From assembly GCF_009208735.1 (NCBI RefSeq), contig NZ_WFLJ01000019.1, positions 1 through 64,000 on the forward strand: 64,000 nucleotides of DNA, given 5' to 3'. A program made the translations under genes and the position numbers. Below are positions 57,601 through 64,000 of this stretch, piece after piece (within the stretch, counting starts at the first letter, position 1; each line of letters begins with the position of its first letter). The stretch is from Janthinobacterium rivuli. GTDB lineage: Bacteria; Pseudomonadota; Gammaproteobacteria; Burkholderiales; Burkholderiaceae_D. A model generated the notes under the pieces. That model worked only from the letters and a program-made list of their open reading frames with translations. It ran no database searches and was not told where the DNA came from.

Positions 57601-57768
57601 CGCCACGCCGGCGATCAGCGCCAGCACGATGATGGCAAAGATCGGCCAGATGCGTGAACGACGCTTCTTCGGCGGACTCGCCGGCGGCGGCGCCTCGGCG
57701 CCCGTGTCGGCGAGTGGATCAGAGGGGGGCCGCTCTTGCGCGGCCAGATTGACGCCTGTGTCTTTCAT
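54640..57768 (-). CDS. Divergent class A penicillin-binding protein
   Basis: A 1,042-residue cell wall synthase with a Pro/Ala-rich cytoplasmic start, one membrane helix (IWPIFAIIVLALIAGVAWFVM), a GT51 glycosyltransferase domain and a transpeptidase domain. GT51 motifs are recognisable but altered: LLFIENRELLDPG in place of the usual EDxxFxxHxG, GGSTLATQIEK in place of GGSTITQQLxK, and RRKIVVNYLNTVPLS. The transpeptidase triad is intact: STAK (SxxK), STN (SxN) and KTGT. It should polymerise and cross-link peptidoglycan in the periplasm. It is longer than typical PBP1b (about 840). No beta-lactamase or partner lipoprotein is adjacent. Confidence 0.88.
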   Translation of the reverse strand: MKDTGVNLAAQERPPSDPLADTGAEAPPPASPPKKRRSRIWPIFAIIVLALIAGVAWFVMREVRTSALQAEFFTRLDRQLTFKVEPGPAPAGAIRYPQHGPYDERLGYASLPDFISKLNARDYAVTAQARMSPKMVQLVDRGIFATYHEKNRAGLSILDCRAAPLFAASYPERMFDGFADAPQALVQSLLFIENRELLDPGTPMRNPAVEWDRLSKAILDKALNMFGGHRGGGGSTLATQIEKYRHSEDGRTSSMQDKLLQMISASLRSYQDGENTMEARRKIVVNYLNTVPLSAKSGFGEVNGIGDGMWVWYGRPFADVKTLLKGNMDQPGSALAYKQALSLLIAQRRPSHYLVAGGADLEELTNSHLRLLAQAGVISPQLRDAAIAEKLRPSTASGVQSEASTSFVTRKASNAVRNHLASMLGDPRLYNLDRLDLKVVSTLDAQAQNAVTKVLRELRDPEVAKAAGLTGKGMLGNGDPANVVYSFTLLQKGEQANLLRVQTDNFDQPLDINEGAKLDLGSTAKLRTLVTYLDIIDQLHQRYGGMGAAELSKIAVDPKDMLSQWAIAYLKPLPLGEARNLPAMLAAAMERKYSGNPGEGFFTGGGLHHFGNFSKLDDSRIMTVQQALRQSTNLVFVRLMRDVARYYMFSRPDSSASLLADADDPRRAQYLSRFADKEGREFLHRFYQKYRGKSVDEQEKILLASIRPTPVRLANIFRTVNPKGTVAEFGDFLNANLPSQNEVPPERVAKLYQQYAMENWSLADRGYLANVHPLELWMVAYLRQHEGSTLSQMVAASEKERQEVYKWLFNTHRKHAQDRRIANLLEVEGFLEIHRQWKKMGYPFDSLVPSYATTLGASADRPAALAELMGIIINDGVRKPSVRIDSMHFAANTPYDTMVKRGSKVEAEQVLSPDVAKAVAKAIREVVSDGTAKRAKTAFVGADGVPIPMGGKTGTGDQRFDVYGAGGRLIESRYVNRSATFVFNIGERFYGSMTAYVRGPESKNYDFTSALPVQLLVSLAPSLMPLIEPPASAEGVAKQCTN

Positions 57769-58075
57769 GGGATGCTGGGGTAAGGTTGGGTTTGGACGGC
57801 GCGGGAAATGCGGCAGCGATACCGCTCCGCGCGGGATAAGACCAGGGCCGGCCAGGGCCGGTCACAACAAAGCTTGCTTAACATGATGTCCATACCGGTG
57901 AATCAAAAAAACACGCTACTGCACAGGCAGGCAACCTCGCGTTTGACGCGCCAGGCTCCTGTTCACCATTCCACCACATCGGCATGAGAACGACTGACGA
58001 GCGCGCACAAAAATCTTGCTTCATTGAAGATTTTCGCAAAAAAACAACGTCCTGGAACGTACGCTTGCGTACTAA
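57769..58075. other. Intergenic region upstream of the PBP gene
   Basis: No gene is supported. It contains an inverted repeat AAAATCTT-N9-AAGATTTT at 58010-58034 and a short GTACGC/GCGTAC palindrome near 58059-58072, just before the MITE. The PBP promoter should lie here on the minus strand, but I could not fix it. Confidence 0.45.
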
Positions 58076-58233
58076 GAGCCTATCCCAGTAGATGAATACA
58101 TCCCCTGCTGGCGCCCCTCAGAAGCGGGGACTGCGTTGATCGTCGTTGCGTGGCTCGCCACGCGTCCTCCTCACGCCTTGTCCGCGCTCCTGATGCGCTG
58201 CCAGCAGAAGACGCTCCCTACTGGGATAGGCTC
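58076..58233. mobile_element. MITE-like element, 158 bp
   Basis: Perfect 16-base terminal inverted repeats GAGCCTATCCCAGTAG (58076-58091 and 58218-58233) are bordered by a TAA duplication inside a CTAAG context on both sides. GAGCC ends and a 3-bp TNA target duplication are features of the IS5 family (IS1031-like group). Inside are further inverted pairs, CTGCTGGC/GCCAGCAG (58105-58112 with 58200-58207) and GCGTGG/CCACGC. There is no transposase, so it would have to be moved by a related transposase elsewhere. It lies between cinA-like and the PBP gene. Confidence 0.75.
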
Positions 58234-58293
58234 TAAGATGCAAGGCGGGCGGCACGCCAGCGGAAAAGCCGCCGGCGCCGCACCGGCTGCATG

Positions 58294-59079
58294 TCAGATG
58301 GTGGTGTATTCCGCCTGCAGCGCGTCGAGCGCGGCGCGCATGTCCGCGAAGGCGGCCGCCGCTTGCGCGGGCTCGCCCTTGACGCCCAGTTCGATATGCC
58401 GGCGCGTCTGCGCGTCGCCCACGCTGGGCAGGCTGAATACCTTAATCAGCGGAAACTCCGCTTCCAGGCGCACCATCAGCGGCGTCAACAGGGATTCGGC
58501 CGTTTCATACACGAGCAAGGCATGTTCCGCATGCGGCACCTGGTTGAACAGGTGCGCATAATGCGTATCCAGCACCCATTCGATCATGGGCCAGGACATG
58601 ACGGGAAAACCGGGCACGAAATAATGCTCGCGCACGGCAAAGCCGGCAATCTTGTTGTACGGATTCGGAATCAGCTCGGCGCCTTCGACAAATTCCGCCA
58701 TTTTCAGGCGGTGCAGGTTTTCCGGCGAGTTCAAGTCCGCCGGCACGCCCGCCTCTTCGCCCATTTCCGTGATGCGTTGCTGGATATTCTCCTTGCCCTG
58801 CGGATGCAGCACGAGCGGCAAGCCCAGCGCATCGGCCGCCGCCTGGCGCGTATGGTCGTCCGGCGTGGCGCCGATGCCGCCAAAGCTGAAGACGATGTCG
58901 CCGCTGGCAAAGCTGCGCTTGAGCAAGGCGACCAGGCGGGCCGGTTCGTCGCCCACGTATTCCGCCCAGCTCAGCTGCAATCCCCGCTGCTTGAGCATGT
59001 GCACCACTTTCGGGAAATGCTGGTCCGTGCGCTTGCCCGACAGGATTTCGTCGCCGATGATGATCAATCCGATAGCCAT
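58294..59079 (-). CDS. CinA-like molybdopterin-binding domain protein
   Basis: A 261-residue cytoplasmic protein of the MoaB/Mog fold: GLIIIGDEILSGKRTDQHFPKVV at the start, FSFGGIGATPDDHTRQAAADALG with the family GGxGxTPDD motif, and a C-terminal region beyond the fold. It corresponds to the N-terminal half of CinA without the nicotinamide-nucleotide amidase domain. Roles in this family include ADP-ribose pyrophosphatase-type hydrolysis, unproven here. It starts 31 bases after the EI24 gene ends and is last in the five-gene operon. Confidence 0.85.
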   Translation of the reverse strand: MAIGLIIIGDEILSGKRTDQHFPKVVHMLKQRGLQLSWAEYVGDEPARLVALLKRSFASGDIVFSFGGIGATPDDHTRQAAADALGLPLVLHPQGKENIQQRITEMGEEAGVPADLNSPENLHRLKMAEFVEGAELIPNPYNKIAGFAVREHYFVPGFPVMSWPMIEWVLDTHYAHLFNQVPHAEHALLVYETAESLLTPLMVRLEAEFPLIKVFSLPSVGDAQTRRHIELGVKGEPAQAAAAFADMRAALDALQAEYTTI

Positions 59080-59110
59080 GAAGCTTCCTCGTAGAATTCG
59101 ATAAAAATGG

Positions 59111-59938
59111 TCAGGCGTCCGCCGGCGCCACGTCCGTCATGCCGCGCTGGCCGCGCAGGCGCGCCAGGGCTTCCAGGCAGTAATACTGGAACCACAACCC
59201 CGTAAAGATAAAGATCAGCACATACAGCCAGATGGCGAACGCCGCCAGGAAGGGGAAGAACACCACCGCCATCACGCCGCCCATCCACAGCAGGCCCGGC
59301 ACGGCGCCGGCCGCACCGGACACCATGCCGATGGCCAGCAGGGGCCAGCGCTGCGTGCGCATGATGGCGTGGCGCTCTTCCACGCTGGCGTAGTCGGCCA
59401 TGGCGTCATACGCCATCACGCGGTAGGTCAGCCAGCCCCACAGCACGGCTTGCCCCGCCAATGCGGCCGGCGGAAACGCGTACAGGGGCAGCATGAGCAC
59501 CCAGACGACGATGAACAGCAAGAACGTGGCCAGCGAAGTACCGACGCTGCCGAGCAGGCTGCCGCCATGTTTCTTTTCCAGCTGCGGAAAGTGCCTCCCG
59601 CCCACATGGCGGCCGATGGCCGGCATGGCGAACAGGCCCATGAAAATGAGCGCCGTCAGTATCATCAGCGGCAGCAGCATGAACATGGCGATCAGCGGCA
59701 CGATCACCGCCTTCAGCGCGCCCAGGCCGAAGGTGGCCAGCATCTGGCCGCTGGTATGGAAGAAATCGTACTGCGTGAACAGCGCATGCAGGCTGTCGAT
59801 CAGCGGCTGCAAGCCCACATACAACAATGCGCCCCATAGCACCAGCGACAGGATGAAGGGCGCCATGCTCAGCAGCAGTATCCTGCCATGCAATTGTGAC
59901 AGGAAAGCACGGCCATACGAATTCAGCACATTACGCAT
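59111..59938 (-). CDS. EI24/CysZ-like membrane protein
   Basis: A 275-residue integral membrane protein with about six to seven hydrophobic segments, of the EI24 domain family (COG2981-like, to which CysZ belongs). CysZ imports sulfate, but this protein is only distantly similar and has no cys neighbours, so sulfate transport is uncertain. AAGGA lies eight bases before ATG 59938. Its ATG shares one base with the stop of the preceding sterol-desaturase gene (TGATG), a coupled arrangement. The frame extends upstream through that gene, which I excluded. Confidence 0.8.
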   Translation of the reverse strand: MRNVLNSYGRAFLSQLHGRILLLSMAPFILSLVLWGALLYVGLQPLIDSLHALFTQYDFFHTSGQMLATFGLGALKAVIVPLIAMFMLLPLMILTALIFMGLFAMPAIGRHVGGRHFPQLEKKHGGSLLGSVGTSLATFLLFIVVWVLMLPLYAFPPAALAGQAVLWGWLTYRVMAYDAMADYASVEERHAIMRTQRWPLLAIGMVSGAAGAVPGLLWMGGVMAVVFFPFLAAFAIWLYVLIFIFTGLWFQYYCLEALARLRGQRGMTDVAPADA

Positions 59939-60978
59939 CAACGGCGTCCTTTTCGTTTCAATCTTGCAAATTCCACCATGCGGCGCAGGCCCAGCCATTG
60001 CTGTTGCCAGAAGCCGCGGCCATAGTTGCGCCCCGGCCGGCCCACGCCATCGCTGTCGATGCGGGCCAGCTGGTCGCGCACACCCGTGCGCGCATAGCCC
60101 GCCGAGAAATTCGCGGTGCCCAGCAGCATATCCCAAATCGGCAGGACCACGCCGAAGTTGCAACCGCCCATGCTGCCCTTGCCTTTCGACTCGTGCCCCA
60201 CGCCGATCGCGTGGTGCGTGCGATGGAAACGGGGCGAGATCAACAGCCGCTCGCCGATGCGGCCGAAGTGTATCCTCACATTCGCGTGCTGCAAGCTTTG
60301 CAGGATGCGCGAAATCGACACCAGCAGCACGTACTGGCCCGGCGGCACGCCGATGCCGAGCGCCACCAGGGCCATCACCACGTCGCGCAGGAAGTCATCG
60401 AGCAAGTGGTTGCGGTCATCGCTCCACAAGTTCATGTTTTGCTGGCTGTGATGCAGGCTGTGCAAGCCCCACCACCAGCCGAAATGGTGCGAGGCCCGAT
60501 GGTAGCAATAGTCGACGAAATCCAGTATCACAAAATAAATGATAAAACTGAGCAAGGGACTGATGCCGGGCAACAGCGATTCCAGATTCAATGGATGGAT
60601 ATTGTCAAAACGCAAGGCGCCCGCCAATGCGTCCATCAGCGGATCGAGCGTGAAAAAGACCACGACGGAAAACAGGCCGACGCGGTGCAGCACCGTGTAA
60701 ATGAAGTCGTTCCAGCGGGCGCGCGGGTCCGTCATCTTTTGCGCGGGAATCAGGGCTTCGAGCGGACGCAGCACGAGAAACAGCAGCACCAGTTCGCACA
60801 AGCCGATCAGCAGCCACTCCGTGCCCTCGAACGCTTCTTCCGTGAATTCGCCAAAGCCCAGGTGATACACGAGGGGATTGACGATGGTCTGGAACAGCCA
60901 GCCTTGCGCCACGCCAAAGGCGTCGACCACGGCGTCGATGACGGGCGTGACGTGGCTGACGATGTCGGCGGCGATCAT
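59938..60978 (-). CDS. Sterol desaturase/fatty acid hydroxylase family protein
   Basis: A 346-residue membrane enzyme with the di-iron histidine boxes HRASHH (160-165), HSLHH (173-177) and HRTHH (252-256), and several hydrophobic helices. Members add hydroxyl groups or double bonds to lipids, carotenoids or hopanoids. The substrate is not readable, but an envelope or membrane lipid is likely given the neighbours. Its ATG overlaps the stop of the deacetylase gene by four bases (ATGA), so the two are translationally coupled. The upstream in-frame extension lies inside the deacetylase gene. Confidence 0.88.
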   Translation of the reverse strand: MIAADIVSHVTPVIDAVVDAFGVAQGWLFQTIVNPLVYHLGFGEFTEEAFEGTEWLLIGLCELVLLFLVLRPLEALIPAQKMTDPRARWNDFIYTVLHRVGLFSVVVFFTLDPLMDALAGALRFDNIHPLNLESLLPGISPLLSFIIYFVILDFVDYCYHRASHHFGWWWGLHSLHHSQQNMNLWSDDRNHLLDDFLRDVVMALVALGIGVPPGQYVLLVSISRILQSLQHANVRIHFGRIGERLLISPRFHRTHHAIGVGHESKGKGSMGGCNFGVVLPIWDMLLGTANFSAGYARTGVRDQLARIDSDGVGRPGRNYGRGFWQQQWLGLRRMVEFARLKRKGRR

Positions 60979-61817
60979 GGCTGGCCCGTCTTCTGCGCGT
61001 AGGCAGGATGCTCGCGCAGGGTGGCAAAGCAGAACCCTTTGTCTTGCAAGCCGGAAATCAAGGCGTCCAGGTTGGCCGGCGCCCATGCGTCCTTGCGCGA
61101 CCAGATGCCCATGTGCGCAATGAAAATATCGCCGCTGCGCAAGTTCGCCAGCGCCTTTTTCAGCAGCGTGGCGTTCGGATACTTGTCGCTGGGCAGCTCA
61201 TCGCCCGAATACCCGGCCGGCGCCCAGCCCGCATGCTGGTAGCCGCAGGCGCTGCCGGCGGCCAGGGTGCGCGGCGACGTGTAGCCGCCCGGCGCGCGCC
61301 AGAACGGGTCGAGCTTGTGGCCGGTCAGTTCCTGGAAGCGTGTGTCGACGCGGCGCAGTTCCTCGCAGAACTGCTGATCGGTGAACGAGGCCAGCTTGCC
61401 GCCGTCCTTGCCGAACTGGGGCTTGACCTGGATCAAGCCGTTGGCCAGATCCTTCTTCCAGTACACGTGGTCAAACGTATGCGTGCCGAACGCATGGCCT
61501 TCGGCCACGCGGGCTTTCCAGTACGGCGCCCACGACGGGTCGAGCGAATAGTCGCCGCGCGTGGTCTTTTCATTGGCCAGGAAAAACGTCGCCTTCACAT
61601 GGCGCTTGTTCAGCACATCGGCGATCAGTTGCGCCTGCGACTGGCTGCCCGTGTCGAACGTCATGTAGATGGTGCCCTTGCAGGCTGCCGGAGGCGCAGA
61701 GGCGGCTGGGGCAACAGGTGCGGCGGCAGGTGCGGCGGCCTGCGCGGGCGACAGCATGGCGCTGGCGCACAGCAGCATGGCGGGCGCGTGGCCCGCGAAA
61801 ATGAAGCGTTTCATCAT
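60975..61817 (-). CDS. Polysaccharide deacetylase-family protein with an altered metal motif
   Basis: A 280-residue exported protein: signal peptide (about 1-28, LCASAMLSPAQA), a Pro/Ala linker, then a NodB-type domain. Motif 1 reads TFDTG (53-57), whereas active NodB enzymes have TFDDG; the metal-binding second Asp is Thr here. Motif 2 HTFDH (113-117) and the RAPGGY motif are intact. It may deacetylate a sugar polymer with a changed metal site, or act on another substrate. ATG 61817 or 61814 may be used. It follows the propeller gene by 10 bases and overlaps the next gene by 4. Confidence 0.86.
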   Translation of the reverse strand: MMKRFIFAGHAPAMLLCASAMLSPAQAAAPAAAPVAPAASAPPAACKGTIYMTFDTGSQSQAQLIADVLNKRHVKATFFLANEKTTRGDYSLDPSWAPYWKARVAEGHAFGTHTFDHVYWKKDLANGLIQVKPQFGKDGGKLASFTDQQFCEELRRVDTRFQELTGHKLDPFWRAPGGYTSPRTLAAGSACGYQHAGWAPAGYSGDELPSDKYPNATLLKKALANLRSGDIFIAHMGIWSRKDAWAPANLDALISGLQDKGFCFATLREHPAYAQKTGQP

Positions 61818-61827
61818 CACCGGCTCA

Positions 61828-62799
61828 TCACATGCGCGGCGAGTGGGTGGCGAAATACACGCCATGGGGCGAGCGGCCCACCGGGATGGTCTTGATCACC
61901 TTGCGCGTGGTCAAATCGATCACGGCCACCTTCTTGATCCAGCGCAGGGTCACCCACATGGTCTTGCCGTCGGGGGTGATTTCCATGCAGTCCGGGCCGC
62001 CCGGTACGTTGATGGTGCCCACGTTTTCCAGGGTTTGCTGGTCGATGATGTTGATGGTGTTCGAGACGCGGTTCGAGACGAACGTCATGCGGTTGTCGCC
62101 GAGCGCGCGGAAATTATGCGTGCCGGCGCCCGCCTTGATGCGCTTGACGGTCTTTTGCGTGCGCCAGTCGATCACTTCCACGTAATCGCTGCCCATGATA
62201 CCCACCAGCAAATGCTTGCCATCGGGCGTCATCGTGATGCCGGCTGGCGCCGGACCGACAGGCATGGTCCATTTCACCGTTTGCGTGGCCAGGTCGATGG
62301 CGCTGACCTGGTTGCTGCCCTGCTGCGTAATGAAAGCCATGGTGCTGTCGGCCGTGAACGCCATATGGCTGGGTAGTTTCGGCAACGGAATGCGCTTGGC
62401 CAGGGTCAGGTTCTTGCCGTCGTAGCGGTACAGGTCGATGCGGTCCAGGCGCAGCGAGTTCGAAATGAACCACTTCTGGTCCGGCGAAAAGCCGATCTGG
62501 TACGGGTCGAGGATGTTGCTGATGCGGCGCTGGATCTGGCCCGAGACGGGGTCGAGGAAGATCAATTCATTGCCCACGGAACTGGCGACGATCAGCGACT
62601 TGCCGTCCGGCGTTTCCATCAGATGGTGCGGTTCCTTGCCAACGGCAAAGGTGGACAGCGGAGCATAGGTTTTCTGGTCCAGCAGTTGCACCGTAGCATC
62701 ACGGGAATTGAGCACCACCACCACTTCGGCTTGCGCCGTCGATATTGCGGAAACCAGGCACAGCGAGGAAAAAACAAGGCGGCGTAGACTGCGGAACAT
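61828..62799 (-). CDS. YncE-like seven-bladed beta-propeller protein
   Basis: A 323-residue secreted protein: signal peptide (LVFSSLCLVSAISTAQA), then repeated propeller blades with the recurring PDGK and VID/IDL turns (ETPDGKSLIVASS, TMTPDGKHLLVG, EITPDGKTMWVT), as in YncE/YVTN proteins. These bind DNA, proteins or small ligands in the periplasm and usually have no enzymatic activity. It is first in an operon with the deacetylase, desaturase, EI24 and CinA-like genes. The start is uncertain: ATG 62799 gives the best signal peptide; ATG 62832 is in frame. A cap for the envelope pathway is possible, not shown. Confidence 0.82.
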   Translation of the reverse strand: MFRSLRRLVFSSLCLVSAISTAQAEVVVVLNSRDATVQLLDQKTYAPLSTFAVGKEPHHLMETPDGKSLIVASSVGNELIFLDPVSGQIQRRISNILDPYQIGFSPDQKWFISNSLRLDRIDLYRYDGKNLTLAKRIPLPKLPSHMAFTADSTMAFITQQGSNQVSAIDLATQTVKWTMPVGPAPAGITMTPDGKHLLVGIMGSDYVEVIDWRTQKTVKRIKAGAGTHNFRALGDNRMTFVSNRVSNTINIIDQQTLENVGTINVPGGPDCMEITPDGKTMWVTLRWIKKVAVIDLTTRKVIKTIPVGRSPHGVYFATHSPRM

Positions 62800-62996
62800 G
62801 GAAGAAATCACTGTTAAATACAAAACATGCATTTTACGTGGAACACCGTATTTATTGTGCGAAATCCCCCCTTAAATACTACCGGCGGCCACACATCGCC
62901 GTAATTTTCGGTTTTTACTTGTGCCGGGCCTGGAATGGCGCTTTGCAACTCATTGCTCTACAATCTGAAGCTTTCATCGCCTACACAAGGATAATC

Positions 62997-63353
62997 ATGA
63001 CCACCACCACTACCGCTTCCGGCCTGCAATACATCGATACCGTCGTTGGCGAAGGCGCTGAAGCGCAAGCCGGCAACAATGTTGTCGTGCATTACACGGG
63101 CTGGCTGCAAAATGACGACGGCAGCGCCGGTTCGAAATTTGACTCGAGCAAGGACCGCAACGATCCATTCGAATTCCCGCTGGGCGCCGGCCGCGTCATT
63201 CAAGGCTGGGACGAAGGCGTGCAAGGCATGAAAGTGGGCGGCAAGCGCCAGCTGATCATCCCGGCAGCACTGGGCTATGGCGCACGCGGCGCCGGCGGCG
63301 TGATTCCACCGAACGCCACCTTGATTTTCGACGTCGAACTGCTGGGCGTATAA
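62997..63353 (+). CDS. FKBP-type peptidyl-prolyl cis-trans isomerase
   Basis: A compact 118-residue single-domain FKBP that speeds proline isomerisation during protein folding. Conserved active-site residues are visible: VVVHYTGWL, FDSSKDR, VIQGWDEGVQGM, GKRQLIIP, LGYGARG and the C-terminal NATLIFDVELL. No signal peptide, so cytoplasmic. AAGGA lies before ATG 62997; the frame runs 84 codons upstream through intergenic sequence and was trimmed. It is divergent from the propeller operon and followed by a terminator. Confidence 0.96.
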   Translation: MTTTTTASGLQYIDTVVGEGAEAQAGNNVVVHYTGWLQNDDGSAGSKFDSSKDRNDPFEFPLGAGRVIQGWDEGVQGMKVGGKRQLIIPAALGYGARGAGGVIPPNATLIFDVELLGV

Positions 63354-63387
63354 GCACCGACTCCGCAGCGCTCAAGCGACTGTAGCG

Positions 63388-63425
63388 ACGCCGCCCCTGT
63401 TCACGCAGCGGCGGCGTTTTTGTTT
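63388..63425 (+). terminator. Intrinsic terminator after the FKBP gene
   Basis: The 8-bp stem ACGCCGCC / GGCGGCGT with a 14-base loop is followed by TTTTTGTTTT. Confidence 0.8.
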
Positions 63426-63552
63426 TGAGTGTGTCCTCTAATGCACGGCGCGCTTTTTTCACTATGATGTCAGGCACTGCAGCACGCACGGTGGCCACTC
63501 CGCCGGGCCTGCCGCACTTTTCCAGCGATTCCATCAGCACACAGGAGCCATC

Positions 63553-63807
63553 ATGAGTTTACAAGAGCAATTCGAACAAGCGCAGCTCGATTCCAAGACC
63601 CTGTCCGAGCGTCCGGACAATATGACCTTGTTGAAAATCTACGCCTTGTTCAAGCAAGCGTCGAGCGGCGACGCCACAGGCGAGCGCCCTGGCATGACCG
63701 ATTTCGTCAACCGCGCCAAGTTCGACGCCTGGGCGGCCCTGGCCGGCACCTCGAAGGAAGAGGCGCAACAGCAATACATCGACCTGATCGACGACTTGAA
63801 GGATTAA
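63553..63807 (+). CDS. Acyl-CoA-binding protein
   Basis: An 84-residue four-helix protein of the ACBP family, which binds and buffers long-chain acyl-CoA in the cytoplasm. The family signature is visible from LSERPDNMTLLKIYALFKQASSGDATGERPG to FDAWAALAGTSKEEAQQQYIDLI. The size is right for a stand-alone ACBP. AGGAG lies five bases before ATG 63553, and a strong terminator follows about 85 bases after the stop. It is not co-transcribed with the FKBP gene, which has its own terminator. Confidence 0.95.
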   Translation: MSLQEQFEQAQLDSKTLSERPDNMTLLKIYALFKQASSGDATGERPGMTDFVNRAKFDAWAALAGTSKEEAQQQYIDLIDDLKD

Positions 63808-63892
63808 ACGCCGACAACGCCTGTTTTACGCAGAAATAGGCCGAAAACGGCTGAAAACTCACCAAAAACCACAAAAACAGGCCGTTAACGTC

Positions 63893-63926
63893 AAAGTGGC
63901 TACCAAACCGGTAGCCACTTTTTTTA
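63893..63926. terminator. Intrinsic terminator after the ACBP gene
   Basis: A perfect 12-bp stem AAAGTGGCTACC / GGTAGCCACTTT with a 5-base loop and following T residues. Confidence 0.9.
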
Positions 63927-63946
63927 CGCCGTTATCCGCCGTAAAC

Positions 63947-64000
63947 TTACTTTTTCGCCGCCGCCAGCGCTTGCGCGATCCAGCCGTCGAACGTTTTCTG
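63947..64000 (-). CDS. C-terminal end of an unidentified gene
   Basis: The minus strand contains an open frame that enters from the right edge and stops with TAA at 63947-63949. Only the last 17 residues are visible, ending FDGWIAQALAAAKK. The family cannot be determined. It converges on the ACBP gene, which supports a real gene end here. Confidence 0.5.
   Translation of the reverse strand, partial: QKTFDGWIAQALAAAKK

Noticed and set aside
59111..59938. Calling the EI24 protein CysZ (sulfate transporter)
   Set aside because: Only general fold resemblance, and no sulfur-assimilation genes nearby.

Overview
This 64 kb window has high GC content and looks like ordinary chromosome from a betaproteobacterium of the Oxalobacteraceae (Janthinobacterium/Massilia/Duganella type). 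That assignment is an inference from gene content: an scpB-rluB pair, tkt-gapA, glnA-DUF4124-ntrB-ntrC, yhdP-nitrilase-tldD, and an unusually large number of TonB-dependent receptors (TBDRs). I see no tRNA, rRNA, CRISPR array, prophage or intact insertion sequence. The only mobile-looking element is a 158 bp MITE-like repeat at 58076-58233.

Layout. 1-9526: the start of rluB, scpB, glk, a DedA-rhodanese fusion, and a peptide-type ABC transporter (binding protein, two permeases, fused double ATPase), all on the minus strand. 10116-20463: three TBDRs on the plus strand, interrupted by a minus-strand DAHP synthase gene (aroG type). Its leader encodes a Phe/Tyr-rich peptide followed by an intrinsic terminator, the layout of a classical attenuator. 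20499-27040: tldD, a nitrilase-family amidase and yhdP on the minus strand. 27277-34867: glnE, a DUF1275 membrane protein, gapA and tkt (minus), and rsmE. 35064-43565: two more TBDRs flanking a FAD-dependent oxidoreductase, with a gene-poor 1.07 kb region at 37968-39036. 43867-51194: an orphan GAF-histidine kinase, corA, ntrC, ntrB, a DUF4124 protein and glnA. 51581-57768: a rhodanese, a membrane-anchored TAXI protein, a glutathione S-transferase, an unknown protein and a divergent class A penicillin-binding protein. 58294-62799: a tightly packed five-gene operon (beta-propeller, deacetylase, sterol-desaturase-like, EI24, CinA-like). 62997-64000: an FKBP prolyl isomerase, an acyl-CoA-binding protein and the tail of a further gene.

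How the genes work together. The window holds much of the nitrogen-control circuit: glutamine synthetase, its adenylyltransferase GlnE, and NtrB/NtrC. The glnA upstream region carries a well-formed sigma-54 promoter and a 17-bp NtrC palindrome. Aromatic amino acid entry appears to be controlled by transcription attenuation at aroG. Two lines point to nutrient scavenging: five TBDRs and one peptide ABC importer. Central carbon genes (glk, tkt, gapA) and envelope genes (yhdP, the PBP, the deacetylase/desaturase operon) fill the rest.

The most distinctive observations are the aroG leader peptide and attenuator, the five-gene propeller-deacetylase-desaturase operon, the permease with a repeat-containing periplasmic insertion, the inverted repeats in the TBDR leaders, and the MITE. 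No clearly new defence or mobile system was found.
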